Source: Porphyrobacter sp. AAP60 (lineage in GTDB: Bacteria; Pseudomonadota; Alphaproteobacteria; Sphingomonadales; Sphingomonadaceae). From it: a stretch of 64,000 bases of DNA. The notes below the pieces were generated by a model that ran no database searches, was not told the DNA's origin, and saw only the letters and a list, made by a program, of their open reading frames with translations. Within the stretch, counting starts at the first letter, position 1; each line of letters opens with the position of its first letter. The stretch is taken from assembly GCF_001296025.1 (NCBI RefSeq), contig NZ_LJHV01000010.1, positions 78,203-142,202 on the forward strand, written 5' to 3'. The position numbers and the translations under genes are program-made. This document shows positions 8,277-16,520 of the stretch, in pieces.

Positions 8277-8444
8277 ACAGCAGACCTGCACTTCACTGGT
8301 CGACTGCCAGTCCAGCCAACCATCTACCAAGGAGAACAGCATGGCTTGATCACCATCCGCCGCCGGCCGGGCGCGCTGCGCGGCCTCCGGTGCCGTGTCA
8401 CAATGCGCAGGCCCAATCGCTCTCCTCACCAAGGAGCACATTCA
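8277..8444 (+). other. leader with orphan start site (Met-Ala-stop)
   Basis: A strong ribosome-binding site AAGGAG (8329-8334) is placed 6 bases before ATG GCT TGA at 8341-8349, a two-codon frame. No longer frame uses this start. It looks like the start region of a gene whose body has been lost, or a minimal leader frame. Confidence 0.4.
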
Positions 8445-8475
8445 CCGCAGGTCCAGCCCGGACACTGCGGTTTTT
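8445..8475 (+). terminator. intrinsic terminator
   Basis: CCGCAG-GTCC pairs with GGAC-A-CTGCGG (one bulged A) and is followed at once by TTTTTCTTT. This is a canonical intrinsic terminator shape. It ends 22 bases before the next start codon, so it isolates the gene at 8498 from upstream transcription or acts as an attenuator. Confidence 0.6.
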
Positions 8476-8497
8476 CTTTACCTACAGGAAACATACA

Positions 8498-9301
8498 ATG
8501 CCAAAAAGAACAACGCCAACTAACCGCAGCGGCCGCCGTGGCAAATCCGTCCCGGACCTTTCATCCGAACCGACTGAGCTGTCACTGCCGCGCACCTATG
8601 CCATCGGCAACACCGAGATCGTGCCCGAACAGATGTGGCGCATCCCCAGGCATCATCCCGCTGCAAGCGGGCCGTGGAGTGGCGAGCCCGACCGGATAGG
8701 CTGGACTGATGCCGTGACCGGATATGCCTGCCTGATCATTAGACAGCGCAACGGGACACTGTCGGGCTACGCGGCCGTGCCGTGCACGCATCCGCTGTGG
8801 GGTTTTGATCATGGCGCGGTGCCACGCTCAATCGGCATCCGTCCCCACGCCGGTTTGAATTACTCACAATCTTGTGACGAACAAAGCCCAGCGCCGTTCC
8901 GGGTCTGTCACATCCACCACACCGACCCGATCGACTTGATGCGCGAACCCGATCGCGCAGTTGATGACGATGGCAGCAGGTATCGTCACGCCCCCAGTGA
9001 TGAACCCAGTATGTCGCCGGCCGGCGATGCGTGGTGGCTAGGGTTCTCGACCGACCAAGACGGCGACTTCCTGCCTACTTACGGTGATAGGCAGCGCCCC
9101 AGCGTCGAACCACCGGTCTACCGCGACCTTGCTTACGTCTATTCGCAGGTCGTTGGCCTCGCCCATCAGCTCAGGAGCCTCGAGGTTGATGGCACAGGCG
9201 CGCCACTGCCAATTGCCGGTCCGCACAGTGCAGCGGAACCACCAATTGCCTTGCCCAAACCGCGAAAGCCTCGGGCAGGCAAGGGAGGCGCGCATGACTG
9301 A
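8498..9301 (+). CDS. conserved hypothetical protein (plasmid/phage type)
   Basis: A 267-residue protein starting at the ATG at 8498 after CAGGAAA. It is acidic with a basic, Pro-rich tail (residues about 240-267). The middle carries WWLGFSTDQDGDFLPTY and a later helix YRDLAYVYSQVVGLAHQL. This pairing resembles phage and plasmid proteins of unknown function that have a WxGFDxxHxxD segment followed by a YxxLxYVxxE helix. I recognise no catalytic motif. Its stop overlaps the next start by 8 bases, suggesting the two are co-translated. Confidence 0.65.
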   Translation: MPKRTTPTNRSGRRGKSVPDLSSEPTELSLPRTYAIGNTEIVPEQMWRIPRHHPAASGPWSGEPDRIGWTDAVTGYACLIIRQRNGTLSGYAAVPCTHPLWGFDHGAVPRSIGIRPHAGLNYSQSCDEQSPAPFRVCHIHHTDPIDLMREPDRAVDDDGSRYRHAPSDEPSMSPAGDAWWLGFSTDQDGDFLPTYGDRQRPSVEPPVYRDLAYVYSQVVGLAHQLRSLEVDGTGAPLPIAGPHSAAEPPIALPKPRKPRAGKGGAHD

Positions 9302-10076
9302 GGCACAGTATGGCCGCCATCGCGATGAAAGCCTGCCATGGGGCTATTGGTTACGGCATGAGCCGGGGTTCCAATCATTGCGTGATGAGGAAGGACGGAC
9401 ATGGGAAAGTATCCATCACTACCTCTGGCAGCATCGGCTTCGAATGAAGCTGGTCTACCCTGTCGAACTGGAACGGGGCATGGCGCAGATGCTGGTGCTG
9501 CTGCTTGCCGTCCATCGCCGTAATCCCGGATTTGAAGCGATCGCGGTTGAGGTGTTTGATGGCGACCGCAGACTTGCTCGCCATTTCCGGCATCTGCTGG
9601 AAAGTGAGCGGCTGATTGATCGCGGGATGCTGACGCCAGAGGGGAGGGCCGTGCTGCGGATGCTAGAACTGACCCAGTCGCCCGATGCCGCACCAATCCC
9701 GGTCGATGTCGCCAGCTTCCCGGGCTTTGATCCCGAAGATCCAGCGATCAGCTCCGGGGAGCGTGACCGCATCGTTGCAGCGCACGAAGCATTTGCCCGC
9801 GGACTGCGATTCCGGTTCATCCGTGAACCGGTCGTCCACGATTCTGCCATTAAGCTGGTGGGCCTGACGTTGGGAGGACCAATCCCATTCACCCGGGTAA
9901 TCTGGTCGATGGAGTTCAAGAGCGATCAGATGCGTGATCGGATGTTCCGATGGCTGTGCCTCTATGTCGACCGATGGGAGGCATGGGCCAATCTGGTAAT
10001 TGAGGAAGGCGCCACTGACTTTACCGAGCACCTGCTAAAGCTCCGGATTGCGGAGGAGTCGATCGACCTCGGGTAA
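9294..10076 (+). CDS. hypothetical protein
   Basis: A 260-residue soluble protein. The ATG at 9294 overlaps the previous stop and is preceded by GGGAGGCG. The body is helical and contains a segment around residues 50-105 (RLARHFRHLLESERLIDRGMLT) with the look of a helix-turn-helix or winged helix, followed by TPEGRAVLRMLEL. The family is not recognised. Co-transcription with the gene at 8498 suggests a shared role on the mobile element. Confidence 0.6.
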   Translation: MTEAQYGRHRDESLPWGYWLRHEPGFQSLRDEEGRTWESIHHYLWQHRLRMKLVYPVELERGMAQMLVLLLAVHRRNPGFEAIAVEVFDGDRRLARHFRHLLESERLIDRGMLTPEGRAVLRMLELTQSPDAAPIPVDVASFPGFDPEDPAISSGERDRIVAAHEAFARGLRFRFIREPVVHDSAIKLVGLTLGGPIPFTRVIWSMEFKSDQMRDRMFRWLCLYVDRWEAWANLVIEEGATDFTEHLLKLRIAEESIDLG

Positions 10077-10138
10077 TCGGCGGCGATGTTGCCGGCCGAG
10101 CAGCATCATCGTCATACGTTTCACGAAACCACATCAGG

Positions 10139-10170
10139 CAGGCGGCGCTCCCATCCGGAAGTGCCGCCTG
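10139..10170 (+). terminator. hairpin upstream of possible small gene
   Basis: CAGGCGGC pairs with GCCGCCTG, and inner pairs extend the stem. The sequence TTTGCGTTTA follows. The downstream leader CAGGACATACAGACACC before ATG 10203 resembles CAGGAAACATACA before ATG 8498, so this is another copy of the hairpin-plus-leader arrangement. Confidence 0.4.
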
Positions 10171-10202
10171 TTTGCGTTTAAAGTTCAGGACATACAGACA
10201 CC

Positions 10203-10383
10203 ATGACCCACACTCGCCAACCCAATGTCCTTGCGGCACTATCTGTCATCCGCAGCAAGCCGGAAGGCCGAACGCGTGGTCATCATGCTGGGGGGACAAC
10301 TCCATAACCTTCAGGACTTGCTGGCGGTACAGGACGAGGTCGATTCCAGCGAGCCTGGAATAGGAGGGCCAATCAATGCTTGA
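10203..10383 (+). pseudogene. possible small gene, frame broken
   Basis: The ATG at 10203 sits behind a leader like that of the gene at 8498 but opens a frame of only 34 codons. Another frame from ATG 10225 gives 52 residues, with KAERVVIMLGGQLHNLQDLL. One frameshift would join a plausible start to this helical end. No family is assigned. It may instead be two unrelated short frames. Confidence 0.25.
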
Positions 10384-10427
10384 ATTTCTGCTCGGGCGCG
10401 GAAAAGACTTATCACAAGGAGAGTATC

Positions 10428-13325
10428 ATGGGTCGCACTTTCATTCGTTCGCTTCGGGTTGTGTCCTCTATTGCCATCGCGGCGGGGCTGGCTTCTGCCC
10501 TGCCACCTGCATTGATGGCCCAGGAGGCAGCCCAACAGCCGGCGGCGGTGCCGGCCGCCGAGGTTGGCGGCGTGTCCGCCTGGGGCATATCCAGTACCGA
10601 TTTCCCGGCCGATCCGGAAATTACCTTCGGCCTCCTGCCCAACGGGATGCGCTACGCTCTGATGCGCAATGGCAATCCCAAAAGCGAGGCGGCCATCCGC
10701 TTTACCGTCGAGGTCGGATCACGCGAGGAGACTGACGAGGAGAACGGTGCAGCGCATTTCGTTGAGCACATGGCGTTCAACGGCTCCAAGGGTATTCCCG
10801 AAGGGCAGTTGCTGCCCATGCTGGAGCGGCTCGGCCTTTCCTTCGGAGCCGACACCAACGCCGAAACCGGGCTGGATTATACTACCTACAAGCTACAACT
10901 GCCGCGCACCGACGATGAGACCGTGGGCACGGCGCTCAAAGTTATCCGCGAGATGGCGGGCGAACTGACCCTGGATCAGGCAGCTGTCGACCGCGAGCGC
11001 GGTATCATCCTCAATGAGGCACAGGTGCGCAATGATCCGGGCCGCCGCCGCATCGCCGATTACCTGCAGGCTGCGCTGCCGGGATCGCGCATGGGCGAAA
11101 GGGTTCGGGCCGACGAGGAGCGCATCCGCAACATCACGCCCGCCCAATTGCGCGCCTTCTATAACGCCTACTATCGGCCCGAACGTGCCACGCTGGCGAT
11201 TGTCGGCGACTTTGACGTCGCCGCAATGGAGGCGCGGATCAAATCTATGTTCTCGGACTGGCGCGGCGAGGGTGCAGCACGGGATACATACCAGAGTCCT
11301 GTAACGTCGAGCACACAAGTGCCCACGATCGGAAGCTTCGTGGATTCGGCGATCCCCGAAATCGTCGAATTGCAGCGCATTTCGGCTTGGGAGCCTGCGG
11401 CCAACACTGTCATTGCATCGCGCGATGAGCTGCTCCGCGCCGTTGCTGCAGCAGCCCTGTCCAATCGCATCAACGCACTGGCCCGCACGGCAGAATCGCC
11501 TACTCTCGGTGCGCAGGCGGCGGATCAACCGTTGTTCCGTAGTGCCCGCTCTTTCGGGCTGCTCGCGGTGGCCAAGGATGGACAATGGGCCGAGACGCTC
11601 GCATTGGCTGAACGCGAACTGCGCCGAGCTGAGCAGTTCGGCTTTACCGCTTCTGAAATTGCCGAAGCCAAGGCCAACATCCAGACTGCTCTCGCCAATG
11701 CCGTCGCGCAGGCATCAGGGCGCAACAGTGCGGAGATCGCGGAGGCCCTGATCGCCAGCAGCTTGCAGAATGCCGTTCCCACTTCGCCTGCTTTTGATCT
11801 TGCATTCTATCAGGCCATCGAGGCCTCACTGACGCCCGAAGCGGTCAGCGAAGCCTTCAAGCAAGCCTGGCAAGGCGGCCCCACTGTTGTCCATCTTTCA
11901 ACCAAGCAGTCGATCGCCGGAGAGAGCGAAGCCATCGCTGCTGTGCTCGCCGAGAGCGCCGCGGTCGCAGTGACTCCGCCCGCCGAGGAAGCCGAAGTGC
12001 AATGGGCCTATGGCGCATGGGGCGAGCCGGGCGAGGTGGTCGCAGACGAGACGATCGCCGATCTCGGCATCCGCACCGTCCGTTTTGCCAACGGGCTCCA
12101 TCTCAATCTGAAGGTCACCGATTTCGAGCCTGGCAAGATTGGCTTCAGACTGCGTATCGGATCGGGCCTTGCGGGGTTCCCGTCCGACCGCCAAGGCCTG
12201 CGCGAGATGCTGCCGATCATTGCCAGCATCGACGGGTTCGAAGCCCATAGCATCGACGACCTACGCCGCGTGCTCGCAGGCAAGGCTGTGGGCCTTGGCT
12301 TCGACGGTGAAGAAGATGCGCTGATTGCCTATGGCGAAACCACGTCTGCCGATCTCAAGCTGCAGCTCGATCTTCTCGGCGCCCGCCTGACCGCGAGCGG
12401 GTGGCGTCCGGAGACACAGGCGCAGTGGGCTGGGATTGCGCCGATCGTTGAGCAGAACGTTCGGGCGAACCCCGCTCAGCTTCTGTCACTTGCCCTTGGC
12501 GCAGTGCTGGCGGGCAACGACGCTCGGTTTGGATTGAACGACCCCGGTAAGCTTGCGCAGCTATCGATCGATGATCTGCGTACTATCGTCGCGCCTCAAC
12601 TCGCAGATGGCCCGCTCGCACTTGGCCTCGTCGGCGATTTCAACGCCGAGGAAGCGATTTCGGCTGTTGCTGCAACGCTTGGTGCCCTGCCCGCACGCTC
12701 CGAACGCCGCGAGGATGTCGGGGCGGCCGCTCCGGCGCGCTTTGTAATGGATCGTTCAGTCAAGGTGCTGACCCATATTGGTGCTGCCGATCAGGGTGCG
12801 ATCACGGTCAACTGGCAGGGCACAGACGGGCGAGATCTCAAGGATGACATCACCCGCGATCTGCTCGCCGACGTCTTGACGCTGCGGCTGACCGAGAAGC
12901 TGCGCGAGGAGTTGGGGGCAACCTATTCTCCGAGCGCCTTCAGCTATGCTCCGCTTGCTTTCCAAGGCTTCGGCCACATTACAGCCTTCGCCACCGTTCC
13001 GTCCGAGGCCATGGACGAAACCGCTGCTGCCGTCCGCGCCATCGCTGACGAACTGGCCGCTCAGCCCCCTTCCGCCGACTTGTTGGAGCGAGCACGAGCT
13101 CCGATGCGTGCCAACTACGAGCGGGCCGAGACGCAGAATGCGGTCTGGCTGGGGCTGATTGCCGAGGCGCAAAGCAACCCATCGCTGCTCGATCGCAGGC
13201 GTCAGCGGCGAGCGGTGCTGGACGCGATCACGCTCGCCGATCTGCAAGCAGCGGCCAGGCGCTACTTGACCAGTGAGGACCCGGTCGAGATCAGGGTCGT
13301 GCCCGAGACTACGGCTCAGAAATGA
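10428..13325 (+). CDS. M16 family zinc metalloprotease (periplasmic)
   Basis: A 965-residue protein with an N-terminal signal peptide (basic start, hydrophobic residues 9-30, cleavage probably after LMA). The inverted zinc motif HFVEH lies at residues 110-114 and the third ligand, a Glu, near residue 190 in DRERGI. Length and the repeat of M16 folds in the second half match two-domain pitrilysin-like enzymes, whose second half is inactive. Known members degrade peptides in the periplasm. The ATG at 10428 follows AAGGAG by 6 bases. It begins the chromosomal-looking part of the window and is followed by a TonB-like gene after 34 bases. Substrate is unknown. Confidence 0.88.
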   Translation: MGRTFIRSLRVVSSIAIAAGLASALPPALMAQEAAQQPAAVPAAEVGGVSAWGISSTDFPADPEITFGLLPNGMRYALMRNGNPKSEAAIRFTVEVGSREETDEENGAAHFVEHMAFNGSKGIPEGQLLPMLERLGLSFGADTNAETGLDYTTYKLQLPRTDDETVGTALKVIREMAGELTLDQAAVDRERGIILNEAQVRNDPGRRRIADYLQAALPGSRMGERVRADEERIRNITPAQLRAFYNAYYRPERATLAIVGDFDVAAMEARIKSMFSDWRGEGAARDTYQSPVTSSTQVPTIGSFVDSAIPEIVELQRISAWEPAANTVIASRDELLRAVAAAALSNRINALARTAESPTLGAQAADQPLFRSARSFGLLAVAKDGQWAETLALAERELRRAEQFGFTASEIAEAKANIQTALANAVAQASGRNSAEIAEALIASSLQNAVPTSPAFDLAFYQAIEASLTPEAVSEAFKQAWQGGPTVVHLSTKQSIAGESEAIAAVLAESAAVAVTPPAEEAEVQWAYGAWGEPGEVVADETIADLGIRTVRFANGLHLNLKVTDFEPGKIGFRLRIGSGLAGFPSDRQGLREMLPIIASIDGFEAHSIDDLRRVLAGKAVGLGFDGEEDALIAYGETTSADLKLQLDLLGARLTASGWRPETQAQWAGIAPIVEQNVRANPAQLLSLALGAVLAGNDARFGLNDPGKLAQLSIDDLRTIVAPQLADGPLALGLVGDFNAEEAISAVAATLGALPARSERREDVGAAAPARFVMDRSVKVLTHIGAADQGAITVNWQGTDGRDLKDDITRDLLADVLTLRLTEKLREELGATYSPSAFSYAPLAFQGFGHITAFATVPSEAMDETAAAVRAIADELAAQPPSADLLERARAPMRANYERAETQNAVWLGLIAEAQSNPSLLDRRRQRRAVLDAITLADLQAAARRYLTSEDPVEIRVVPETTAQK

Positions 13326-13359
13326 CGCCGCCAATAAGGGGTAGTGGGGAGACTGGTCA

Positions 13360-13794
13360 ATGTTCGCGAAATTGACCCGACAATTCGTTATGGTGGTTTG
13401 CGGAGTGGGCCTTGGCCTCTCCGCGACCACGTCATTTGCACAAGCCTCGTTAGCCAAACAAGCGACACCAAAGGATGCAAGGATTTGGGCCGGAAAGATT
13501 CATCAGAATTATCCCTTCGCCGCCTTGCGCGACAACGCGCAAGGCTCAGTCAGGTTGGTCGTGTCGGTTGACCCCGAAGGCCGGGTCTCAAAGTGCTTTG
13601 TGACCCAATCCAGCGGCCACGAGGCCCTCGATAAAGCCGCGTGCGATGGAATGGTTCAGTTTGCGATGTTCGATCCGGCGCGTGACGAAATGGGCCGGCC
13701 GGTGGCTGGAAGCTATGCAACGGTCATTACCTACAGGTTCAAAACGCAGCCGCCTGTTCCCGCTGGGCCTACTCCTCCGGCCATCACCATCTGA
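13360..13794 (+). CDS. TonB C-terminal domain protein
   Basis: A 144-residue protein with a signal peptide or single membrane anchor (residues 1-27, ending in SFAQA). The rest is one TonB C-terminal-like domain: GSVRLVVSVDPEGRVSKCFV, then a helix and YATVITYRF. There is no proline-rich spacer, so it is shorter than classical TonB. Such short proteins are common next to sphingomonad genes for envelope functions, and their partner receptors are often unknown. It probably shares transcription with the M16 protease 34 bases upstream. Confidence 0.72.
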   Translation: MFAKLTRQFVMVVCGVGLGLSATTSFAQASLAKQATPKDARIWAGKIHQNYPFAALRDNAQGSVRLVVSVDPEGRVSKCFVTQSSGHEALDKAACDGMVQFAMFDPARDEMGRPVAGSYATVITYRFKTQPPVPAGPTPPAITI

Positions 13795-14244
13795 GCGGAT
13801 GGCCAGTACACCTTGCGGCCTTCGGGTAGGCAGTGCTCTCGTTATGTCCGTCAAATCGTTATCTGGCGAACAAACCTTGAGGTGATGCCAGCAACGGCCA
13901 TAAGCGGAGCTGCTGGGCGATCCCGAAAGCCGCATGGCGCCTTTCCTTGGCTTACGAAGAATTCCTTCCTGTATGGAAATGACCCCAAAGGAGACGTTAG
14001 AAAGCATTGCCTTCGATCCTCTCTAGTATCAGCGCGGCCCGTTGCTCCGCCAAAGCCTTTTTTTCTCCGGGATGACAGCTTTGGGTTGGGCGGCCAGCTC
14101 AAGAAAGCGGCCAGAACATCCATGCCGCGCGAAGTAGGAGAGCGTCTCTGTAGGTTTGCTTCTCGTCCGCTCGGGTGCGCGAATAGAAGACATTCAGGCA
14201 AAGAATAACTGATGGCCAGCAAGTTACGATCAAGAAACAAAGAT
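13795..14244. other. 450-base gap, nothing recognised
   Basis: Between a plus-strand and a minus-strand gene. Open frames on both strands lack start signals and protein-like composition. No clear terminator hairpin was seen. Confidence 0.4.
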
Positions 14245-14724
14245 TCACATAAGCAACTGTAGCGCCGCCATGGTTTTGAGGTGTCCCCGCTCCGTCAGTG
14301 CTACCTTTAGTTCGGGCGCGTCTCCCTCACCAAATTTTTCAACAAGTTGCATCGATACAAGAACGTTGATCCAGCGCCCAGCGACGGAGGCTGGACAATT
14401 TACGCTTTGACACAATGCGCCATGTGCGATCGTTCCACCTCTGGTTCGCGCTTGAAATAACTCAAGAAGCAAACTGCATGCCGGGGTAAAGACAAAGCCG
14501 TCGAATTCGAATACTTCGTCAATTTTTCGGAGCGTCCCCTGTAGCACTACGGCGAGCATACCGAGCGTCTCTCCGCTTGCAAAGATTCCGGCATTTGTGG
14601 TCCCTGTGGCCCGAACCTCTAGCGCAACAGCCTCCAGCCGCTGGGCAAGCACATCACTTACGGCTGATTGGAATGCCGTCTGAGGGCTGCCGGATAAACC
14701 GTGAGGCTTAGATCCATCATGCAT
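14245..14724 (-). CDS. winged-helix (MarR-like) regulator, copy 1
   Basis: A 159-residue protein. Residues about 65-155 match, position by position, the C-terminal part of the regulator at 21972: a helix with an acidic pattern (IDEVFEFDGFVFTPA), a recognition-helix region around NCPASVAGRWINVL and a wing ending ALTERGHLKTMAAL. The first 60 residues are less conserved. These features suggest a DNA-binding regulator of the MarR superfamily type. The ATG follows AAGGGG. It is divergent from the 56-residue protein at 14891, separated by 166 bases, so the two probably share a control region. Confidence 0.7.
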   Translation of the reverse strand: MHDGSKPHGLSGSPQTAFQSAVSDVLAQRLEAVALEVRATGTTNAGIFASGETLGMLAVVLQGTLRKIDEVFEFDGFVFTPACSLLLELFQARTRGGTIAHGALCQSVNCPASVAGRWINVLVSMQLVEKFGEGDAPELKVALTERGHLKTMAALQLLM

Positions 14725-14890
14725 AATAAGAATGCCCCTTTTTTCAAGAAGTTGAGACTCTTATACCATGTTAGAATGCGCCGTTGGTAATGGCTGGTCA
14801 AGATAACAATTGTGTGGGTGCGACTGAAAAGTTAGGTAAGCGACGTGTCGGTGGGAAACGCTTGGAGCACGATTTGTAGAGGTGAGCATC

Positions 14891-15061
14891 ATGGACGCCC
14901 AGCAAGTTCAGTTAAATGATCAATTGAATGCCGCCCTTTACCTGACCGAGCAAGCTCTGGAGATTTGTGATTCTGCAGGATTCACACTCGCGGCAATTCA
15001 TCTTTGCGGAGCCGCCGAGATACTGCAAACGCTCCAGAAAGCAGCGTCACCATCCTATTAG
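14891..15061 (+). CDS. 56-residue small protein, copy 1 (paired with winged-helix regulator)
   Basis: A short gene with a good ribosome-binding site, GAGGTGAG, 5 to 6 bases before ATG. The protein is helical, with a core ALYLTEQALEICDSAGFTLA followed by AIHLCGAAEILQTLQ. A second gene at 21283-21453 encodes a protein of exactly the same length with the matching core AEAALEVCDRQGFIFAAIDI. Conservation of a CD-x-x-GF element and of length supports a real protein. I know no function. In both copies a winged-helix regulator gene lies nearby in divergent orientation. Confidence 0.65.
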   Translation: MDAQQVQLNDQLNAALYLTEQALEICDSAGFTLAAIHLCGAAEILQTLQKAASPSY

Positions 15062-15113
15062 ACTGTTTTGCTTTAGCTGCTTCGCTCTGCACTGCTACCC
15101 AACACTGGGGCAA

Positions 15114-16259
15114 TCAGGCTGTTGCCATCTTCTGGCAATAGCGTGCGGTTAGTCCCTTGCCAGCATGTTTCGCAGCGTAAAGAGCGTCGTCGGCGTAAAC
15201 CCTCAGTTTGAGAACGGATTGGGCGTCTTCCGGTAAGCAGGCGTAGCCCACGCTGATGCCGATATTGACCGAAAATCCGTTATGCAATTGAAACGACTTG
15301 TTGCGGATGGCTGATAAGATTTCTTCCGCGTTCGCCTTTACCTCTTGGGGTGTCTGGTCCACGAGCACGGCCATGAATTCGTCTCCGCCCAATCGCGCCA
15401 ATGCGTAAAGCCCCGAGACCTGCTTTCGCATGCGAGCAGCGGCCTGTTCGAGAATGTCGTCGCCAGCGGCATGGCCATAAGTGTCGTTTATTTCCTTGAA
15501 GCCATCGAGATCCATCGCAATGATCGCCACCGGTCGCGTAGGAGCAAGGATCTGAAGCTGCGAGTCCAGCCCGCCCCGGTTCAACAGACCGGTAAGCGGA
15601 TCGCGGCGCGAGAGTTCTAGGTTTCGATGCTCTGCTGTCAGCGCACGGACCATAGCCGAGTTGTAGTTTGTGACGATCTGGATTGCGCCAAGCAGAAACA
15701 TCGGTGTTATTCCCACGAGAATGTAAAACCATGGGTTACCAGTTGAGACGGCGCCCGCTACGAACGGAAAGTCACAAAGGGCGACCAGCAGCAACGCCAG
15801 CCGGGGCGCTGCGTAATTTCTGGCGCACAGCGGACCGATTAAGGCCATTACCATCGTCGCAGTAAGGACCATCAAGATCGTGTCGCCTGTGCGCATGGCG
15901 AAGAACGCTGTAGCCCCCTGAAGCCCGCACCATAAAATCGACAGCCATATTGGTTGGTCGACGCGGGTTATGCGAACGGCGTTTGACGCTTTGGCAATAC
16001 TGCGCAGCGATAGGAGCCGAACCGACAGAAGAATGATTTCCAGCACCACGAGAATGATAAAGACCGCCGATCCGTGGCGTGCTGCACTGGCAACGCCGAC
16101 GATCAACCCTGATATAGATCCCATCACGATCGCGAGCTGCGAAGACAGAAGCTGAGCAAGAAGTTGCCCACGAATGTTATGCGGTGTCGATAGCCCGGGA
16201 CTGGTAAGCCACCGCAAGACGGCGCTTTGCACGCAGGCCTTTTGCAGGGGTTCAATCAT
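15114..16259 (-). CDS. membrane diguanylate cyclase (GGDEF)
   Basis: A 381-residue protein taking the ATG at 16259 (alternative GTG or TTG starts lie up to 33 bases upstream). Residues about 38-205 hold several hydrophobic helices arranged as an integral membrane sensor. Residues 215-381 form a GGDEF domain with DPLTGLLNR, MDLDGFKEINDTYGH and an intact GGDEF at 291-295. GGDEF enzymes make c-di-GMP from two GTP. No RxxD inhibitory site is visible upstream of GGDEF, so product inhibition at that site is unlikely. Closeness to the EPS locus suggests control of polymer synthesis, but this is inference. Confidence 0.88.
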   Translation of the reverse strand: MIEPLQKACVQSAVLRWLTSPGLSTPHNIRGQLLAQLLSSQLAIVMGSISGLIVGVASAARHGSAVFIILVVLEIILLSVRLLSLRSIAKASNAVRITRVDQPIWLSILWCGLQGATAFFAMRTGDTILMVLTATMVMALIGPLCARNYAAPRLALLLVALCDFPFVAGAVSTGNPWFYILVGITPMFLLGAIQIVTNYNSAMVRALTAEHRNLELSRRDPLTGLLNRGGLDSQLQILAPTRPVAIIAMDLDGFKEINDTYGHAAGDDILEQAAARMRKQVSGLYALARLGGDEFMAVLVDQTPQEVKANAEEILSAIRNKSFQLHNGFSVNIGISVGYACLPEDAQSVLKLRVYADDALYAAKHAGKGLTARYCQKMATA

Positions 16260-16520
16260 GAGCGGGCTTTCATGGGCCGCACCCTGCACCAAATTGAGCT
16301 AACGCATCGATGGACGCTAGTCAGGTTCACCCCGTAGGGTCGCGTTTCTTGTGTTTGTCTATCAAATTCGCTTTGCGCACCATTCACGCGATGACCGGGA
16401 GGGGCGAGATCGTCAGTTGGGCCGCATGCCAAATTCGATCAACTGCACAAAGGCACCTGCAGCTGCCGACCTTGGGAACGGCTTGGTTTTCTTTACGTTG
16501 TTGGTTTTTACCGTTGCTTC

